DNA from: Methanotorris igneus Kol 5
Lineage (GTDB): Archaea; AGJL01; Methanococci; Methanococcales; Methanococcaceae
NCBI RefSeq assembly: GCF_000214415.1
Contig: NC_015562.1
Coordinates: forward strand, 124,001 to 188,000
Direction: 5' to 3'
DNA length: 64,000 nt
The stretch's first letter is position 1; every line of letters begins with the position of its first letter. Both the position numbers and the translations under genes were made by a program. Shown piece after piece: positions 19,449-29,353 of this stretch. Under the pieces are notes generated by a model, which saw nothing but the letters and a program-made list of their open reading frames with translations, searched no databases and had not been told where the DNA came from.

Positions 19449-20669
19449 ATGAGGAATATAATCGTGAAAAAATTGGATTTGCCTTCAATAGAAGAAAGAC
19501 CAGTAGAGATCGTAGAGAGGAAAGGATTAGGACATCCAGACAGCATTTGTGATGGTATAGCAGAGAGTGTTAGTAGAGCATTGTGCAAAATGTATAAAGA
19601 GAAATTTGGAACTGTTTTACACCACAACACAGACCAAGTTGAACTTGTAGGGGGGCATGCCTACCCTAAGTTTGGTGGCGGAGAAATGGTAGGCCCAATA
19701 TACATCTTATTGTCTGGAAGAGCTACAATGGAAATCCATGACAAGGAGAAAAACGAAGTTATAAAGCTTCCAGTAAGCACTGTTGCTGTAAAGGCAGCAA
19801 AAGAATACTTAAAAAAGGTTTTAAGAAATGCAGATATTGACAAAGATGTCATTGTGGACTGCAGAATTGGGCAAGGTTCCGTGGATTTAGTTGATGTCTT
19901 TGAAAGGCAGAAAAATGAAGTGCCTCTTGCAAATGATACATCCTTCGGGGTTGGCTACGCTCCATTGTCAACAACAGAAAAACTTGTTTTGGAAATAGAG
20001 AAATACTTAAACAGTGAAGAATTAAAGAAAGAGCTTCCAGCAGTTGGGGAAGATATAAAGGTTATGGGATTGAGAGAGGGCAAAAAAATAACATTAACCA
20101 TTGCAATGGCAGTTGTGGATAAATATGTGAAGAATGTTGAAGAATATAAGAAAGTTATTGAGGAAGTTAGGAAGAGAGTTGAAAAGATTGCAAAAGAAAT
20201 TGCAAAAGATTATGAAGTTGAGGTTTGTATTAACACCGCTGATGATTATGAGAGGGAGAGTGTTTTCTTAACAGTTATTGGAACATCAGCAGAGATGGGA
20301 GATGACGGTTCAGTAGGAAGAGGAAACAGAGTTAATGGTTTAATAACCCCATTCAGACCTATGAGTATGGAAGCAGCAAGTGGTAAAAACCCAATAAACC
20401 ACGTAGGGAAGATTTACAACATATTAGCTAACTTAATAGCAAATGACATTGCAAAATTGGATGGAGTTAAGGAATGCTACGTAAGAATATTAAGCCAAAT
20501 TGGTAAACCAATTGACCAACCAAAGGCATTGGACATTGAGATTATTACTGAAGAAGGATACAAATTAGAGGATATTGAACCTAAGGCAAAAGAGATAGCA
20601 AATAAATGGCTTGATAACATCATGGAAGTTACAGAAATGATTATAGAAGGAAAAGTAACTACATTCTAA
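19449..20669 (+). CDS. mat: Archaeal S-adenosylmethionine synthetase (MAT)
   Basis: 406 residues, full length for the archaeal-type MAT, which is only remotely similar to the bacterial enzyme. Recognised motifs: [53 protein letters not shown] and [16 protein letters not shown]. Makes SAM from methionine and ATP in the cytoplasm, feeding methylations and radical-SAM reactions. AAGGTGATGAA precedes ATG 19449. Metabolically linked to metE (60548-61477) and the SAM by-product deaminase (45882-47165). Confidence 0.95.
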   Translation: MRNIIVKKLDLPSIEERPVEIVERKGLGHPDSICDGIAESVSRALCKMYKEKFGTVLHHNTDQVELVGGHAYPKFGGGEMVGPIYILLSGRATMEIHDKEKNEVIKLPVSTVAVKAAKEYLKKVLRNADIDKDVIVDCRIGQGSVDLVDVFERQKNEVPLANDTSFGVGYAPLSTTEKLVLEIEKYLNSEELKKELPAVGEDIKVMGLREGKKITLTIAMAVVDKYVKNVEEYKKVIEEVRKRVEKIAKEIAKDYEVEVCINTADDYERESVFLTVIGTSAEMGDDGSVGRGNRVNGLITPFRPMSMEAASGKNPINHVGKIYNILANLIANDIAKLDGVKECYVRILSQIGKPIDQPKALDIEIITEEGYKLEDIEPKAKEIANKWLDNIMEVTEMIIEGKVTTF

Positions 20670-20733
20670 ATTTATCGCATTAATTCTTTTGCATTAATTC
20701 TTTATTTTATGGTGTGAAATGAAAGGATTTATT

Positions 20734-20932
20734 TATAGTCGTGTGCGGAAATGATATACGGCAAAACCTTCGGTTTTGCCATTAATCCATACGGCAAAAC
20801 CTTTGGTTTTGCCATTAATTATGCATTAATGAATTTTTAAATGGTCTTTAGCCCTCTTAAAATTTGAAATAAGGCATAAATCTTTAAAAATTTACAATAG
20901 TATATTTCCAATTTCTAACGCACACGACTATA
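20734..20932. repeat. TATAGTYGT MITE-like element A4 with tandem internal hairpins
   Basis: 199 bp with termini TATAGTCGTGTGCG / CGCACACGACTATA. The internal hairpin occurs twice in tandem, at 20760-20780 (TTC loop) and 20793-20813 (TTT loop), each followed by ATTAAT; the extra copy accounts for the length beyond ~150 bp. This duplication shows the hairpin is itself a mobile or amplifying module. Confidence 0.8.
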
Positions 20933-21096
20933 TTCAACTTCCCTGCAACCGAAAGTTGCAGTGGATTTTTAAACTTAATTTATAATCAATAAAATTTTAA
21001 ATAAATCCTTATCCTCCTTTGAATTTTGAAATTAAGTATTTGATATTTCACAAATTTTATTGAAGTTATGTCCAAATTCTAACACACACGACTATA
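20933..21096. repeat. Second A-type unit sharing an end with A4
   Basis: The sequence after A4 ends in another canonical right terminus, ACACACGACTATA (21084-21096), but has no left terminus of its own. It contains a hairpin CTGCAAC-CGAAA-GTTGCAG at 20944-20962. Together with A4 it fills the MAT to ABC-ATPase gap (20670-21145). Confidence 0.5.
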
Positions 21097-21145
21097 TTTT
21101 TCTTTTTTCCTTAATTTTTTGGAAATGTTTATAATGGGGAGAATA

Positions 21146-21970
21146 ATGAAAAAGGTAAAAGTAAGAAACTTAGTTAAATATTTTGGGGATAAAAAAGCAA
21201 TTGACAACATTTCTTTTGAAGTTTATGAGGGGGAAATATTTGGACTTTTGGGGCATAATGGAGCAGGGAAAACAACAACACTAAGGATTATAGCAGGCAT
21301 TATTAACGATTATGAAGGAGAAGTTGAAGTGAATGGGAAAATTGGTTATCTTCCAGAAGAGAGGGGACTTTATAAGGATGAGAGGGTGGGGGAGGTTTTA
21401 ACGTTTTTTGGGGAATTGGCAGGGATGGAAAAGGAGGAAATCAAAAATCAAATTGACTATTGGCTGAAAAAACTGAATATCTACAAATACAAAAATCAAA
21501 AAGTAAAAACTCTCTCAAAGGGAAATCAACAAAAAGTTCAATTTATAATATCTGTTTTGCACAATCCCGATATAATTATATTGGATGAGCCGTTTTCTGG
21601 ACTTGATATTTTTAATCTCAACCTTTTGAAGGAAATTCTCTTTGAATTAAAAGAGATGGGGAAGAGTATCATCTTATCCACACACCAACTTGAAAAGATA
21701 GAGAGGTTTTGTGATAGAGTTTTGGTATTAAAAAATGGTAAAGTTATTCACTATGGAAGGATAGATGAGATATGCCACAAAAAAGTTGCATATGTGGAGT
21801 ATATTAAAGATGGAAAATTAATAAAGCAGAATTTGCCACATGAAGAGGCAATATTATTGATAAAAAATGAAGAAATTTTAAGAAATCTTATTAAGTTTGA
21901 AGTTAGGAGTTCCTTAGAGGATTTATTTCTAAAAGAAACTTTTAAAAAGTTGAACGAAAACCAAAGGTAA
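21146..21970 (+). CDS. ABC transporter ATP-binding protein (NatA-like)
   Basis: About 274 residues from ATG 21146, chosen because GGGGAG lies just before it; ATG 21134 and 21125 are in frame upstream. Walker A GHNGAGKTTT, signature LSKGNQQKVQ, Walker B IIILDEPFSGLD and switch His in STHQLEK. The C-terminal ~80 residues resemble the DRA-type regulatory tail of multidrug/Na+ exporters. Works with the ABC-2 permease encoded 127 bp downstream; substrate unknown. Confidence 0.9.
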   Translation: MKKVKVRNLVKYFGDKKAIDNISFEVYEGEIFGLLGHNGAGKTTTLRIIAGIINDYEGEVEVNGKIGYLPEERGLYKDERVGEVLTFFGELAGMEKEEIKNQIDYWLKKLNIYKYKNQKVKTLSKGNQQKVQFIISVLHNPDIIILDEPFSGLDIFNLNLLKEILFELKEMGKSIILSTHQLEKIERFCDRVLVLKNGKVIHYGRIDEICHKKVAYVEYIKDGKLIKQNLPHEEAILLIKNEEILRNLIKFEVRSSLEDLFLKETFKKLNENQR

Positions 21971-22045
21971 TCATTATCTTAAATTTCAATTAGAAGTAGT
22001 TTAACAACATTTAATTAAAATTATGTTAGGACAACTGACATTTAA

Positions 22046-22091
22046 TTGCAGAACGACTATACCTCACTACGTTCGGAGGCATAGGGGGAGG
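22046..22091 (+). promoter_or_regulatory. A-type right terminus plus G+C-rich tail carrying the permease RBS
   Basis: TTGCAGAACGACTATA is a right end of the A family without a matching left end nearby. It is followed by CCTCACTACGTTCGGAGG, then ATAGGGGGAGG. The GGGGGAGG at 22084-22091 sits at ribosome-binding distance from ATG 22098. A similar tail follows the right end of A2 (15747-15780), so the tail may be part of some copies. Confidence 0.5.
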
Positions 22092-22097
22092 AAAGAA

Positions 22098-23303
22098 ATG
22101 AAAATAAACTCATCTAAAATAAAAACCATTGCTAAGCATGAGATATTGTCCACAATAAAAAGGAAACAATTTATCATTGGAACTGTTGGTGTTCCGTTAG
22201 TTATGATAATAATCGCTATTATTGGACTCTATTTTTCTTCCGATATAGGGAATTTAAAGATTGGGTATATTGATTATTTTGGAGTTAATATACCAGACAA
22301 AATTGTAAAATACAATTCAATCCAACAGAAAAATATAACGCTGTATTTTATTGAGTATCATAACATTGAGGAAGGAAAAAATGACGTCTTAAATGGAACA
22401 ATAGACATCTTAGCAATAATTCCAAAGGATTATTTGGATACTGGAAAAATTATAATATACTCCACAACAAAATCTATAAATCCAACAATAGCAGAAACAC
22501 TTAGGGACTTATTACTTGAAACACTTTTAAAAGATAAAGTGGATAATAAAACCTACAACCGTGTAAAATCCCCATTAAACCTTGAAATATACAGTATAAG
22601 TGAAAAGGGTGAAGAAAAGGAAAGCATCTTTTCCCAAATATTGCCTATAGGGTTTGTCATGATTTTATACATTGCCATAACGACAGTCTCTGGGTTGATT
22701 GTAGGTAATACAATTGAGGAAAAAGAACATCGTATAATGGAAGTCCTCCTCTCATTTACAAATGCAGAAAACATTATGATTGGAAAGATTTTGGGGATTT
22801 CTGTTGTTGGGTTAATCCAAATATCAATATGGCTTATGTTTGCATTGCCAGTGGTTATTGTATATGCCATTAAAGTATCTACATTTTTGGTGGCTATGGC
22901 AGTTGTATTCTTTATATTGGCTTATTTGTTCTACACTTCTCTCCTTTGTGGAGTAGCCTCACTCTACACAAATCTAAAGGACGCCAGTCAGATAATTGCA
23001 CCAATAGTAATTATTCAAACAATCCCATTTATGATGTTAAATCTCATCCTCACGAATCCAAACCACTATGTTGTAAAAATCCTCTCCTATCTCCCATTTA
23101 CAGCACCACAAGTAATGTTGATGAGATTGTCAATAACTAACGTGGAAATTTGGGAGTTAGTTCTCTCTTTGGCAATTATGGTTTTATCAACAATTGCATC
23201 ATTCATCATTTCAATAAAACTCTTCAAAATAGGAACTCTTATTTATGAGGAGAACATGTCATTAAAAAAGGTTCTTAAAATTTTGAGAGGAAACAGATCT
23301 TAA
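22098..23303 (+). CDS. ABC-2 type permease (NatB-like)
   Basis: About 401 residues from ATG 22098. Topology typical of ABC-2 exporters with a large outer domain: one TM segment near residues 27-48 (FIIGTVGVPLVMIIIAIIGL), a ~150-residue extracytoplasmic region, then five or six TM segments in the C-terminal half. The conserved NTIEEKEHRIMEVLLSFTN lies between TM segments. Partner of the preceding ATPase. Substrate could be Na+, a drug or a lipid and cannot be inferred. Confidence 0.88.
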   Translation: MKINSSKIKTIAKHEILSTIKRKQFIIGTVGVPLVMIIIAIIGLYFSSDIGNLKIGYIDYFGVNIPDKIVKYNSIQQKNITLYFIEYHNIEEGKNDVLNGTIDILAIIPKDYLDTGKIIIYSTTKSINPTIAETLRDLLLETLLKDKVDNKTYNRVKSPLNLEIYSISEKGEEKESIFSQILPIGFVMILYIAITTVSGLIVGNTIEEKEHRIMEVLLSFTNAENIMIGKILGISVVGLIQISIWLMFALPVVIVYAIKVSTFLVAMAVVFFILAYLFYTSLLCGVASLYTNLKDASQIIAPIVIIQTIPFMMLNLILTNPNHYVVKILSYLPFTAPQVMLMRLSITNVEIWELVLSLAIMVLSTIASFIISIKLFKIGTLIYEENMSLKKVLKILRGNRS

Positions 23304-23381
23304 TACTCTTTTAAACTTACTTAAACTTAAATATAAAATGGGACTATAATATGACTAAAACTTCATTGTAATGGTGAAATC

Positions 23382-24923
23382 ATGAGGTTTGAACTTGACG
23401 GAAGGATAATGTTTAGCAAAGAACTAACCGAGGAGGCAATAAAAAGCGCAGAAGAGGTTATAAAAAACAGCAGAGAGATATTTTTAAAAGGTGTACCAAA
23501 GGGAAAGGAAGATGAGGCCTCAAAAATAATAGATTATAAATTTGAAGGAAATCAATTAAAATTAAAAATTGTTTCAGGAACCTATACAAGAGCACATGAA
23601 GGATTAATAAGGTTGAGGAAGCCACTTGCTCAAAAACTTGGTAGGGAGCATAGGATAGGTGTTAGGGATATAATCATAGACCACTACGTTATAACAATTC
23701 CATCAGAAAAGGCAGAGAAGTTAAAAGGCAAAAAGGTTCCAGAGTGTGAAGTAGAGATTGACAATAATGAGATAAAATTAATATTTGAAAATGTTGGAGA
23801 TAGTGAATTGAAAAGAAACATTATCGATAGAGCAATAAAATTTGTAAAAAATGAATTGGAAAAAGAAGAGAGGGATTTAACCTTTGAGGTCTGCAAAATC
23901 CCACCAGGAACAATAGTTAGAGAATACAAGGCAAAGAGAAAAATTACCTTTGACAAAGACCCAACAGATGTTGCAGAGGAATTGGGATGGGTTAAGAAGT
24001 TCCCAGGAAGAGGGCAGTGGTTCTATGCTCCTCCAATGGCAGCATTGTTTAGAGCTATGGAAGAGTTGATTGTTGAGGAGGTTGTTAAAAAACTTGGCTT
24101 TGAGGAATGCTTATTTCCAAAGTTAATTCCATTGGAAATTATGTATAAGATGAGATATTTGGAAGGGTTGCCAGAGGGAATGTATTACGTTTGTCCACCA
24201 AAAAGAGAGCCAGAATTATTTGAGGAATTTGTTAGCGAGATGATGATTAAAAAAGAAATTCCTATTGAAAAATTAAAGAACTTGTTGAGAGATCCAGGTT
24301 ATGTTTTAGCTCCGGCACAATGCGAGCCGTTTTACCAATTCTTTGACCATGAGATGATTGATGTTGATAAACCAATAAAATTCTTTGATAGGAGTGGATG
24401 GACATACAGATGGGAAGGTGGAGGAGCAAGAGGATTGGATAGAGTTAATGAATTCTTGAGGGTTGAATGTGTTTGGATTGGTTCCCCAGAATTTGTTGAA
24501 AAAACAAGAGATGAGACCTTAAAATATGCTGAAAAATTGGCGGAGAAATTGGACTTAGAATATTGGGTTGAGGTTGGGGATGATCCATTCTACTTGGAGG
24601 GAAGGAAAAAAGAAGATAGGGGCATAGAGTTCCCAGATGTTCCAAAGTATGAGATGAGATTACTTTTACCCCATATAAAAGATGAAAGAAAAGGTGTTGC
24701 CGTAACATCAGCAAATGTGCATGGAACACATTTCGTCGAGGGCTTTGGAATTAAGGATTATAAAGGAAGAAGAGTTTGGACAGGATGCACTGGGTATGGA
24801 ATAACAAGATGGGTTGTTGGGTTCTTAGCCCAGTATGGATTTGAATTTGATGACTGGCCAGAGTTGATAAAGAAAAAGATCAAAAAACTACCCGAAGTTC
24901 CAAAATTAATAACTTGGCCATAA
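23382..24923 (+). CDS. serS: Type-2 (methanogen-type) seryl-tRNA synthetase
   Basis: 513 residues. The rare archaeal SerRS, not homologous in its N-terminal domain to bacterial SerRS. Class II core motifs: [11 protein letters not shown] region, FRVECVWIG-type motif 2 environment, and [14 protein letters not shown] as motif 3. The zinc ligands of this family are apparent as Cys in LAPAQCEPF, Glu in LRVECVWIG and Cys in WTGCTGYG. It charges tRNA-Ser and tRNA-Sec with serine; the latter is the substrate of PSTK, encoded at 45078-45893. ATG 23382 follows GGTGAAATC. Confidence 0.93.
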   Translation: MRFELDGRIMFSKELTEEAIKSAEEVIKNSREIFLKGVPKGKEDEASKIIDYKFEGNQLKLKIVSGTYTRAHEGLIRLRKPLAQKLGREHRIGVRDIIIDHYVITIPSEKAEKLKGKKVPECEVEIDNNEIKLIFENVGDSELKRNIIDRAIKFVKNELEKEERDLTFEVCKIPPGTIVREYKAKRKITFDKDPTDVAEELGWVKKFPGRGQWFYAPPMAALFRAMEELIVEEVVKKLGFEECLFPKLIPLEIMYKMRYLEGLPEGMYYVCPPKREPELFEEFVSEMMIKKEIPIEKLKNLLRDPGYVLAPAQCEPFYQFFDHEMIDVDKPIKFFDRSGWTYRWEGGGARGLDRVNEFLRVECVWIGSPEFVEKTRDETLKYAEKLAEKLDLEYWVEVGDDPFYLEGRKKEDRGIEFPDVPKYEMRLLLPHIKDERKGVAVTSANVHGTHFVEGFGIKDYKGRRVWTGCTGYGITRWVVGFLAQYGFEFDDWPELIKKKIKKLPEVPKLITWP

Positions 24924-24981
24924 AATTTTTACACACATTTTTAAATGGCTAAAGTTGGAGCTAAATTTTCAAAATAAAGTA

Positions 24982-25158
24982 TATAGTCGTTCTGCGAATG
25001 GTGTCATAAAATTATTATCTTAAATTTCAATTTTGGGAGTTTGTTTAATAAATTTAAATTTGAATTTGTAGGGATCATTTAATTGCAAACGACTTAGCCC
25101 TTCATTTAATTTAATTAAGTTTTAAGTTTTTAAACCATTTATAATGCAAACAACTATA
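24982..25158. repeat. TATAGTYGT MITE-like element A7 with extra right end
   Basis: Starts TATAGTCGTTCTGCG. A first right terminus lies at 25081-25096 (TTGCAAACGACTTA, altered last bases) and a second at 25145-25158 (TGCAAACAACTATA), as though a partial second unit was added. The interior around 25017 (TTATCTTAAATTTCAATT) matches the region upstream of 22046, which identifies that site as a partial copy. Fills the serS to cbiD gap (24924-25193). Confidence 0.6.
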
Positions 25159-25193
25159 AAACTAAACATTTAAATATTAAGTTGAGGGGCAGT

Positions 25194-26279
25194 ATGATTT
25201 ACGATTTTAGAAAAAAGGGGAAGTTAGGTTATACAACTGGCTCGTGTGCAGCCGCTGGGGCTTATGCGGGGCTGTATTTTTTGAAAAATAATGTTAGACT
25301 AAACTATGTTAAGATTGAGAATCCAAACGGAGACATATTAATTATTCCAATAGAAAAAATAGAGAGAATAAGAAAAAATACAGCAAAAACAACAGTAGTA
25401 AAATATGCTGGGGAAGATATCGATATAACAAATGGGATAGAGATAATTGTTGAAGTAGAATTGATAAAAAGAAGAGAAATTAAAATCATTGGTGGGGAAG
25501 GAATTGGTATTGTTACAAAAGACGGCTTGCAAATAAAGAAGGGAGATTATGCTATAAATCCAAAGCCAAGGGAGATGATTAAAAATAACTTATTAAAGTT
25601 ACTTGATGAAGATGAAGGAGTTATTGTAAAAATCTCTGCCCCTAAAGGAAAAGAACTTGCAGAAAAAACCTTAAATCCAAAATTGGGTATTGTTGGAGGA
25701 ATTTCAATACTCGGAACTACTGGAATTGTTCGACCAATGTCAAATGAGGCATATAGGGAATCTCTCGTTCCTCAAATTGATGTAGCGCTTGCAAATGGGT
25801 ATGAGACGTTAATATTCACGCCTGGAAATATCGGGACAAAGTTCGCTAAAAAACTTTTAAATGCAGAAGATGACCAAATAGTTGAGGTCTCAAATTTTTG
25901 GGGATATATGCTTGATAAGGCAGAGGAGAAGGGCGTTAAGAGCATTTTAGTATTTGGTCATGCCGGAAAGATAATAAAACTTGCCGCAGGAATTTTTGAT
26001 ACTCATTCAAAGGTTGCAGATGCGAGGAATGAAATTTTAACTGCCTATGCTTCTTTATTTATTGATGATAAAAATACCTTAAAAAAGATACTCTATGCAA
26101 ATACGACAGAAGAAATTATGGAGATTTTAAAAGAAAAAAATGTTTTACATGGAGTTTTTAATGTAATAACGAAGAGAGTTGTTGATAGGTTGTCAAATAG
26201 GTGGAAAATAAACTTTAGTTGCATAATAATAGATATGAAAGGCAATATTCTTGGAAAATATCCCGAAAATTTAATTTAA
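25194..26279 (+). CDS. cbiD: Cobalt-precorrin-5B C1-methyltransferase CbiD
   Basis: About 361 residues from ATG 25194, preceded by GAGGGG. CbiD methylates C1 of the corrin ring using SAM in the anaerobic cobalamin pathway. Family motifs: KLGYTTGSCAAAGAYAGL at the N-terminus, GTTGIVRPMSNEAYRESL in the middle, and LVFGHAGKIIKLAAGIFDTH in the C-terminal half. Cobamides are essential for methanogenic methyl transfer. No other cob/cbi gene is adjacent, as is common in Methanococcales. It may be transcribed with trmO (18-bp gap). Confidence 0.93.
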   Translation: MIYDFRKKGKLGYTTGSCAAAGAYAGLYFLKNNVRLNYVKIENPNGDILIIPIEKIERIRKNTAKTTVVKYAGEDIDITNGIEIIVEVELIKRREIKIIGGEGIGIVTKDGLQIKKGDYAINPKPREMIKNNLLKLLDEDEGVIVKISAPKGKELAEKTLNPKLGIVGGISILGTTGIVRPMSNEAYRESLVPQIDVALANGYETLIFTPGNIGTKFAKKLLNAEDDQIVEVSNFWGYMLDKAEEKGVKSILVFGHAGKIIKLAAGIFDTHSKVADARNEILTAYASLFIDDKNTLKKILYANTTEEIMEILKEKNVLHGVFNVITKRVVDRLSNRWKINFSCIIIDMKGNILGKYPENLI

Positions 26280-26297
26280 TGTAATTTGGTGTTTTTT

Positions 26298-26681
26298 ATG
26301 GAGTTTAGGGTATTTCCCATTGGAAAAATTAAACAAAGAACTAACAACACAATTTTGGAAATATTTAATGAGTTTAAAGATGGTTTAGATGACCTCAATG
26401 AAGGAAATAGAATTTTAGTCTTTGTGTGGTTTGATAAAAGCGACACTCCTAACAAAAGGAAAATACTAAAGGTTCACCCAAAAGGTAACATAAACAATCC
26501 AATAAGAGGAGTCTTTTCAACAAGATCCCCAATTAGGCCAAATCCAATTGGCATTTACAACGTTAAAATTTTAAAAATGGAAAATAATAGGTTATATGTA
26601 GAAAAGATTGATGCATTTGATGAAACTCCAATAATAGATATCAAGATTTTTTCTAAGGAGTTAGATTGCCCAGAAAAATAA
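26298..26681 (+). CDS. trmO: TrmO-type tRNA t6A37 N6-methyltransferase (UPF0066)
   Basis: About 127 residues from ATG 26298 (GGTG upstream). The TrmO/VirR signature RSPIRPNPIGIYNVKIL is complete, with the preceding VHPKG and the later IDAFDETPIIDIKIF. TrmO methylates N6-threonylcarbamoyladenosine at tRNA position 37 with SAM. Slightly shorter than bacterial TrmO, as usual for archaeal members. Starts 18 bp after cbiD. Confidence 0.88.
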   Translation: MEFRVFPIGKIKQRTNNTILEIFNEFKDGLDDLNEGNRILVFVWFDKSDTPNKRKILKVHPKGNINNPIRGVFSTRSPIRPNPIGIYNVKILKMENNRLYVEKIDAFDETPIIDIKIFSKELDCPEK

Positions 26682-26755
26682 CCATAAAAATTATATTGGG
26701 TTATAACCATAAAATTGTATATGTAGATTTTATGCAATATATATAGGTGAGGAAT

Positions 26756-27598
26756 ATGCTTAAAAAAATAATCTTTTTGGTAGGAACTTTATTGTTATTT
26801 AGTGTGGTTTATGGGGAAATTTGGAGTGATACAAAATATCCTAACGATAATTACACCGAAAATGATATTAATGAGATATTTAATTTTCCATATGATTTTG
26901 AAAAAATAGATAAAATAGAAATTAAAATTATTGCGTTTGATGTTGATGCCTCAGGAAAAGATTATGTTTATGCCAACAATAAGAAAATAGGGTATTTGAA
27001 TTATGGAGATGGTATAACTACATTTAACATCAATTCTTCATATATTGATTCCAATGGTAACATTAAAATGAAAGTTGATAAAAACGACAAAATGCAAATT
27101 AACAAATCTATAATGTATGTGCATTACTACAATAAAACATCAGACAAAAATGAAATTTATAGCCAAATAGTTAAGATTGAGGATAAAGCAACAAAAACTG
27201 ATAAATCTTGGACATTTAATTTCCCATACTACAATGACATCAACATAATTATAAACAACATAGTTATTGAAATTGAAGCGTTTGGGGTTAATATGGGTGA
27301 AGACCTTGTTTATGCCGATAATGAAGAATTAGGAAGACTATTAGACAATAATGGATTTTCAACAACAACATTTACAATTAACTACCCCAAAGCAGAAGAT
27401 ATTTTGAGTGATGGCTCAATTACTATAAAGGTTGATAAAAGTAAAGGTGATAATATTACAGTTAATTCTATTACCTTAACTGTATATTATACACCAAAAT
27501 CATCTACATCAACAGCAAAAGCACCAATACCACTTGGAGTTATTGCTCTTTCTTTAATTGGCATATCATTTTTATTGGTGAGATATTATGGAAAGTAA
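26756..27598 (+). CDS. Secreted protein with two repeated beta-sandwich-like domains and C-terminal anchor
   Basis: About 280 residues from ATG 26756 (GGTGAGG upstream). N-terminal signal peptide (KKIIFLVGTLLLFSVVYG) and a C-terminal hydrophobic segment after a Ser/Thr-rich linker (APIPLGVIALSLIGISFLLV), so surface anchored. The body holds two related ~105-residue units: the first has IIAFDVDASGKDYVYANN and MKVDKNDKMQINKSIMYVHY, the second IEAFGVNMGEDLVYADNE and IKVDKSKGDNITVNSITLTVYY. No catalytic motif recognised. It overlaps the start of the nuclease gene by 11 bp, implying co-expression. Confidence 0.8.
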   Translation: MLKKIIFLVGTLLLFSVVYGEIWSDTKYPNDNYTENDINEIFNFPYDFEKIDKIEIKIIAFDVDASGKDYVYANNKKIGYLNYGDGITTFNINSSYIDSNGNIKMKVDKNDKMQINKSIMYVHYYNKTSDKNEIYSQIVKIEDKATKTDKSWTFNFPYYNDINIIINNIVIEIEAFGVNMGEDLVYADNEELGRLLDNNGFSTTTFTINYPKAEDILSDGSITIKVDKSKGDNITVNSITLTVYYTPKSSTSTAKAPIPLGVIALSLIGISFLLVRYYGK

Positions 27599-28199
27599 AA
27601 TATCTCTAACAATATTGTTATTTTTTATTTTTTTATCTGGGTGCATAGAGTTTAATAATCACAATAGCAATGGTTTTAATGATAACTTTGATTTTATACA
27701 GACCCATGAGCATTTCTATGGAAAAGTTGTTAAAGTTGTTGATGGGGATACGGTTTATGTTGTTGCAGAGAATGGGACAAAATACAAAATAAGGTTGTTG
27801 GGAGTTGATACTCCAGAAACTCACATAAAGAACAATCCCTATGAATATTATATTGATAAAAACACTCCAATAACAGATGTTAATTATCTAAAAAAATGGG
27901 GGTACAAAGCAACAGAATTTGCAAAGAATAAACTTGAAAATAAAACTGTAATAGTGGTTTTTGATAACAAAGCACCTAAAAAAGATAAGTATGGGAGGTA
28001 TTTAGCTTATATATTTGTAAGTAATACTACCTACGGGATTCGAAAACCGGAGGTTTTCGTAAACTTTAATGAAGAACTGCTTAAATATGGATATGCAAGA
28101 GTTTATATCAGCAATTTTGAGTTAAAAGATGAATTTATAAAAATTGAAAAAGAGGCAAAAATGCGTAGGATAGGTTTGTGGAATTGGAGCAATAACTAA
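27588..28199 (+). CDS. Lipoprotein thermonuclease (SNase-like) with hairpin-encoded insert
   Basis: 203 residues. Lipobox LSGC at residues ~16-19 suggests lipid attachment outside the membrane. SNase-fold motifs: VVDGDTVYV, RLLGVDTPETH, and DKYGRYLAYIF followed by a late helical region ending GLWNW. It would cut DNA/RNA outside the cell. A perfect hairpin CGAAAACC-GGA-GGTTTTCG (28041-28059) lies inside the gene in frame, encoding RKPEVFV between beta-barrel and helix elements, where a loop insertion should be tolerated. The hairpin belongs to the dispersed family found in intergenic regions. Confidence 0.88.
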   Translation: MESKISLTILLFFIFLSGCIEFNNHNSNGFNDNFDFIQTHEHFYGKVVKVVDGDTVYVVAENGTKYKIRLLGVDTPETHIKNNPYEYYIDKNTPITDVNYLKKWGYKATEFAKNKLENKTVIVVFDNKAPKKDKYGRYLAYIFVSNTTYGIRKPEVFVNFNEELLKYGYARVYISNFELKDEFIKIEKEAKMRRIGLWNWSNN

Positions 28200-28336
28200 T
28201 GGTTTTTATGTAATTTAAATTCAAATTTGATTGTGTACTTTTAGATATTTTTAATTTTTTTAGGGAATCAATTTCTATTAATTTTGCACATATCCCATTT
28301 AAATTTTTTATCTCAACAGTAAAAAACGGTGAAATT

Positions 28337-29344
28337 GTGAAATTCTTCAACAGAGAAAAAGAACTAAATTATTTAAAAACCTATTGCCAATTAGAACCAA
28401 ACTCTATACTCTTTGTTTATGGTCCTAAATCATCAGGAAAGACTACAGTAATGCTTAGAGTTATTGAAGAATTATCTGAGAGGGGGGATTTAGTATTTTT
28501 CTATTATGATTTAAGAAAATATGCAACTCCAACAAAGGAAGAGTTCTTAGAAATATTTTTCGAAAAAGGTGATAAAAAATACTTATTAAACAAGTTAGAA
28601 ATTAACCTAAAAATATTCAAGTTGGGAGTTGAAGAGAATTTTGATTTTAATAACCTATCTCTAAATGATATCTTTGCTAAGATAAACGAAAGTATAAATG
28701 CAGTTGTTAAGGATAGAAAGAAACCAGTTTTAATAATAGACGAACTACAAAAATTAAAAAATATCTATTTTAATGGAGGGAAATCATTATTAAATGAGTT
28801 GTTTAATCTTTTTGTGCATTTGACTAAGGTTAGACATTTATGTCATGTTGTATGCTTAACTTCAGATACTCTATTTATAGAGGAGATTTATCAAAATTCC
28901 ACATTGGAAAACACTTCAAAATACTATTTAATTGACTGGTTAAAAAAAGAAGATATTAAAAAAATTCTAAAAGAAGAAGGATTTAATGATAAAGAGATTA
29001 ATTATTGCTTAAATTATCTATCTTTACCTTATGAAATAGTTGATTTAATTGAAAATAAAAAACTTGGTTTGTCTGTTGAAGAGACAATAAGACAGTGGAT
29101 AAATATTGAGAAAGATAGGTTAGTTTATCTACTAAAATCAAATAAAGAAAGAAAAGAGAATCTGTTAAAAGTTTTAAGTAAATTTAAGGAAAAAATTAAA
29201 GTAAATATTGATGATTTTGAAGATGAAATCTTTGAAGATGTTAAATTCCTAATAAAAAATGAAATTTTGTTTTATGATGTTGTTAATGGTATTATAAAAC
29301 CAACGTCGATAAAAAAATGGTATGCTATAAAAGAAGTCATCTAA
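28337..29344 (+). CDS. Archaeal ATPase (MJ-type STAND/ATPase_2 family), paralogue 1
   Basis: 335 residues, GTG start at 28337 after GGTGAAATT. AAA+-like P-loop ATPase with the archaeal N-terminal FNREKELNYLK, Walker A VYGPKSSGKTTVML, Walker B PVLIIDELQKLK, sensor-like CLTSDTLFIEE, and C-terminal winged-helix tail (LFYDVVNGIIKPTSIKKWYA). These proteins are abundant in Methanocaldococcus; function unproven. Residues ~14-262 are identical to paralogue 2 (38556-39578), while the C-terminal 75 residues differ, indicating gene conversion. Followed by repeat B3. Confidence 0.9.
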   Translation: MKFFNREKELNYLKTYCQLEPNSILFVYGPKSSGKTTVMLRVIEELSERGDLVFFYYDLRKYATPTKEEFLEIFFEKGDKKYLLNKLEINLKIFKLGVEENFDFNNLSLNDIFAKINESINAVVKDRKKPVLIIDELQKLKNIYFNGGKSLLNELFNLFVHLTKVRHLCHVVCLTSDTLFIEEIYQNSTLENTSKYYLIDWLKKEDIKKILKEEGFNDKEINYCLNYLSLPYEIVDLIENKKLGLSVEETIRQWINIEKDRLVYLLKSNKERKENLLKVLSKFKEKIKVNIDDFEDEIFEDVKFLIKNEILFYDVVNGIIKPTSIKKWYAIKEVI

Positions 29345-29353
29345 AAATGGGGA

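Noticed and set aside
28337-29344. ATPase next to the SNase gene as a defence system
   Set aside because: The ATPase family is abundant and dispersed in these genomes and there is no conserved pairing; intergenic gap of 137 bp.
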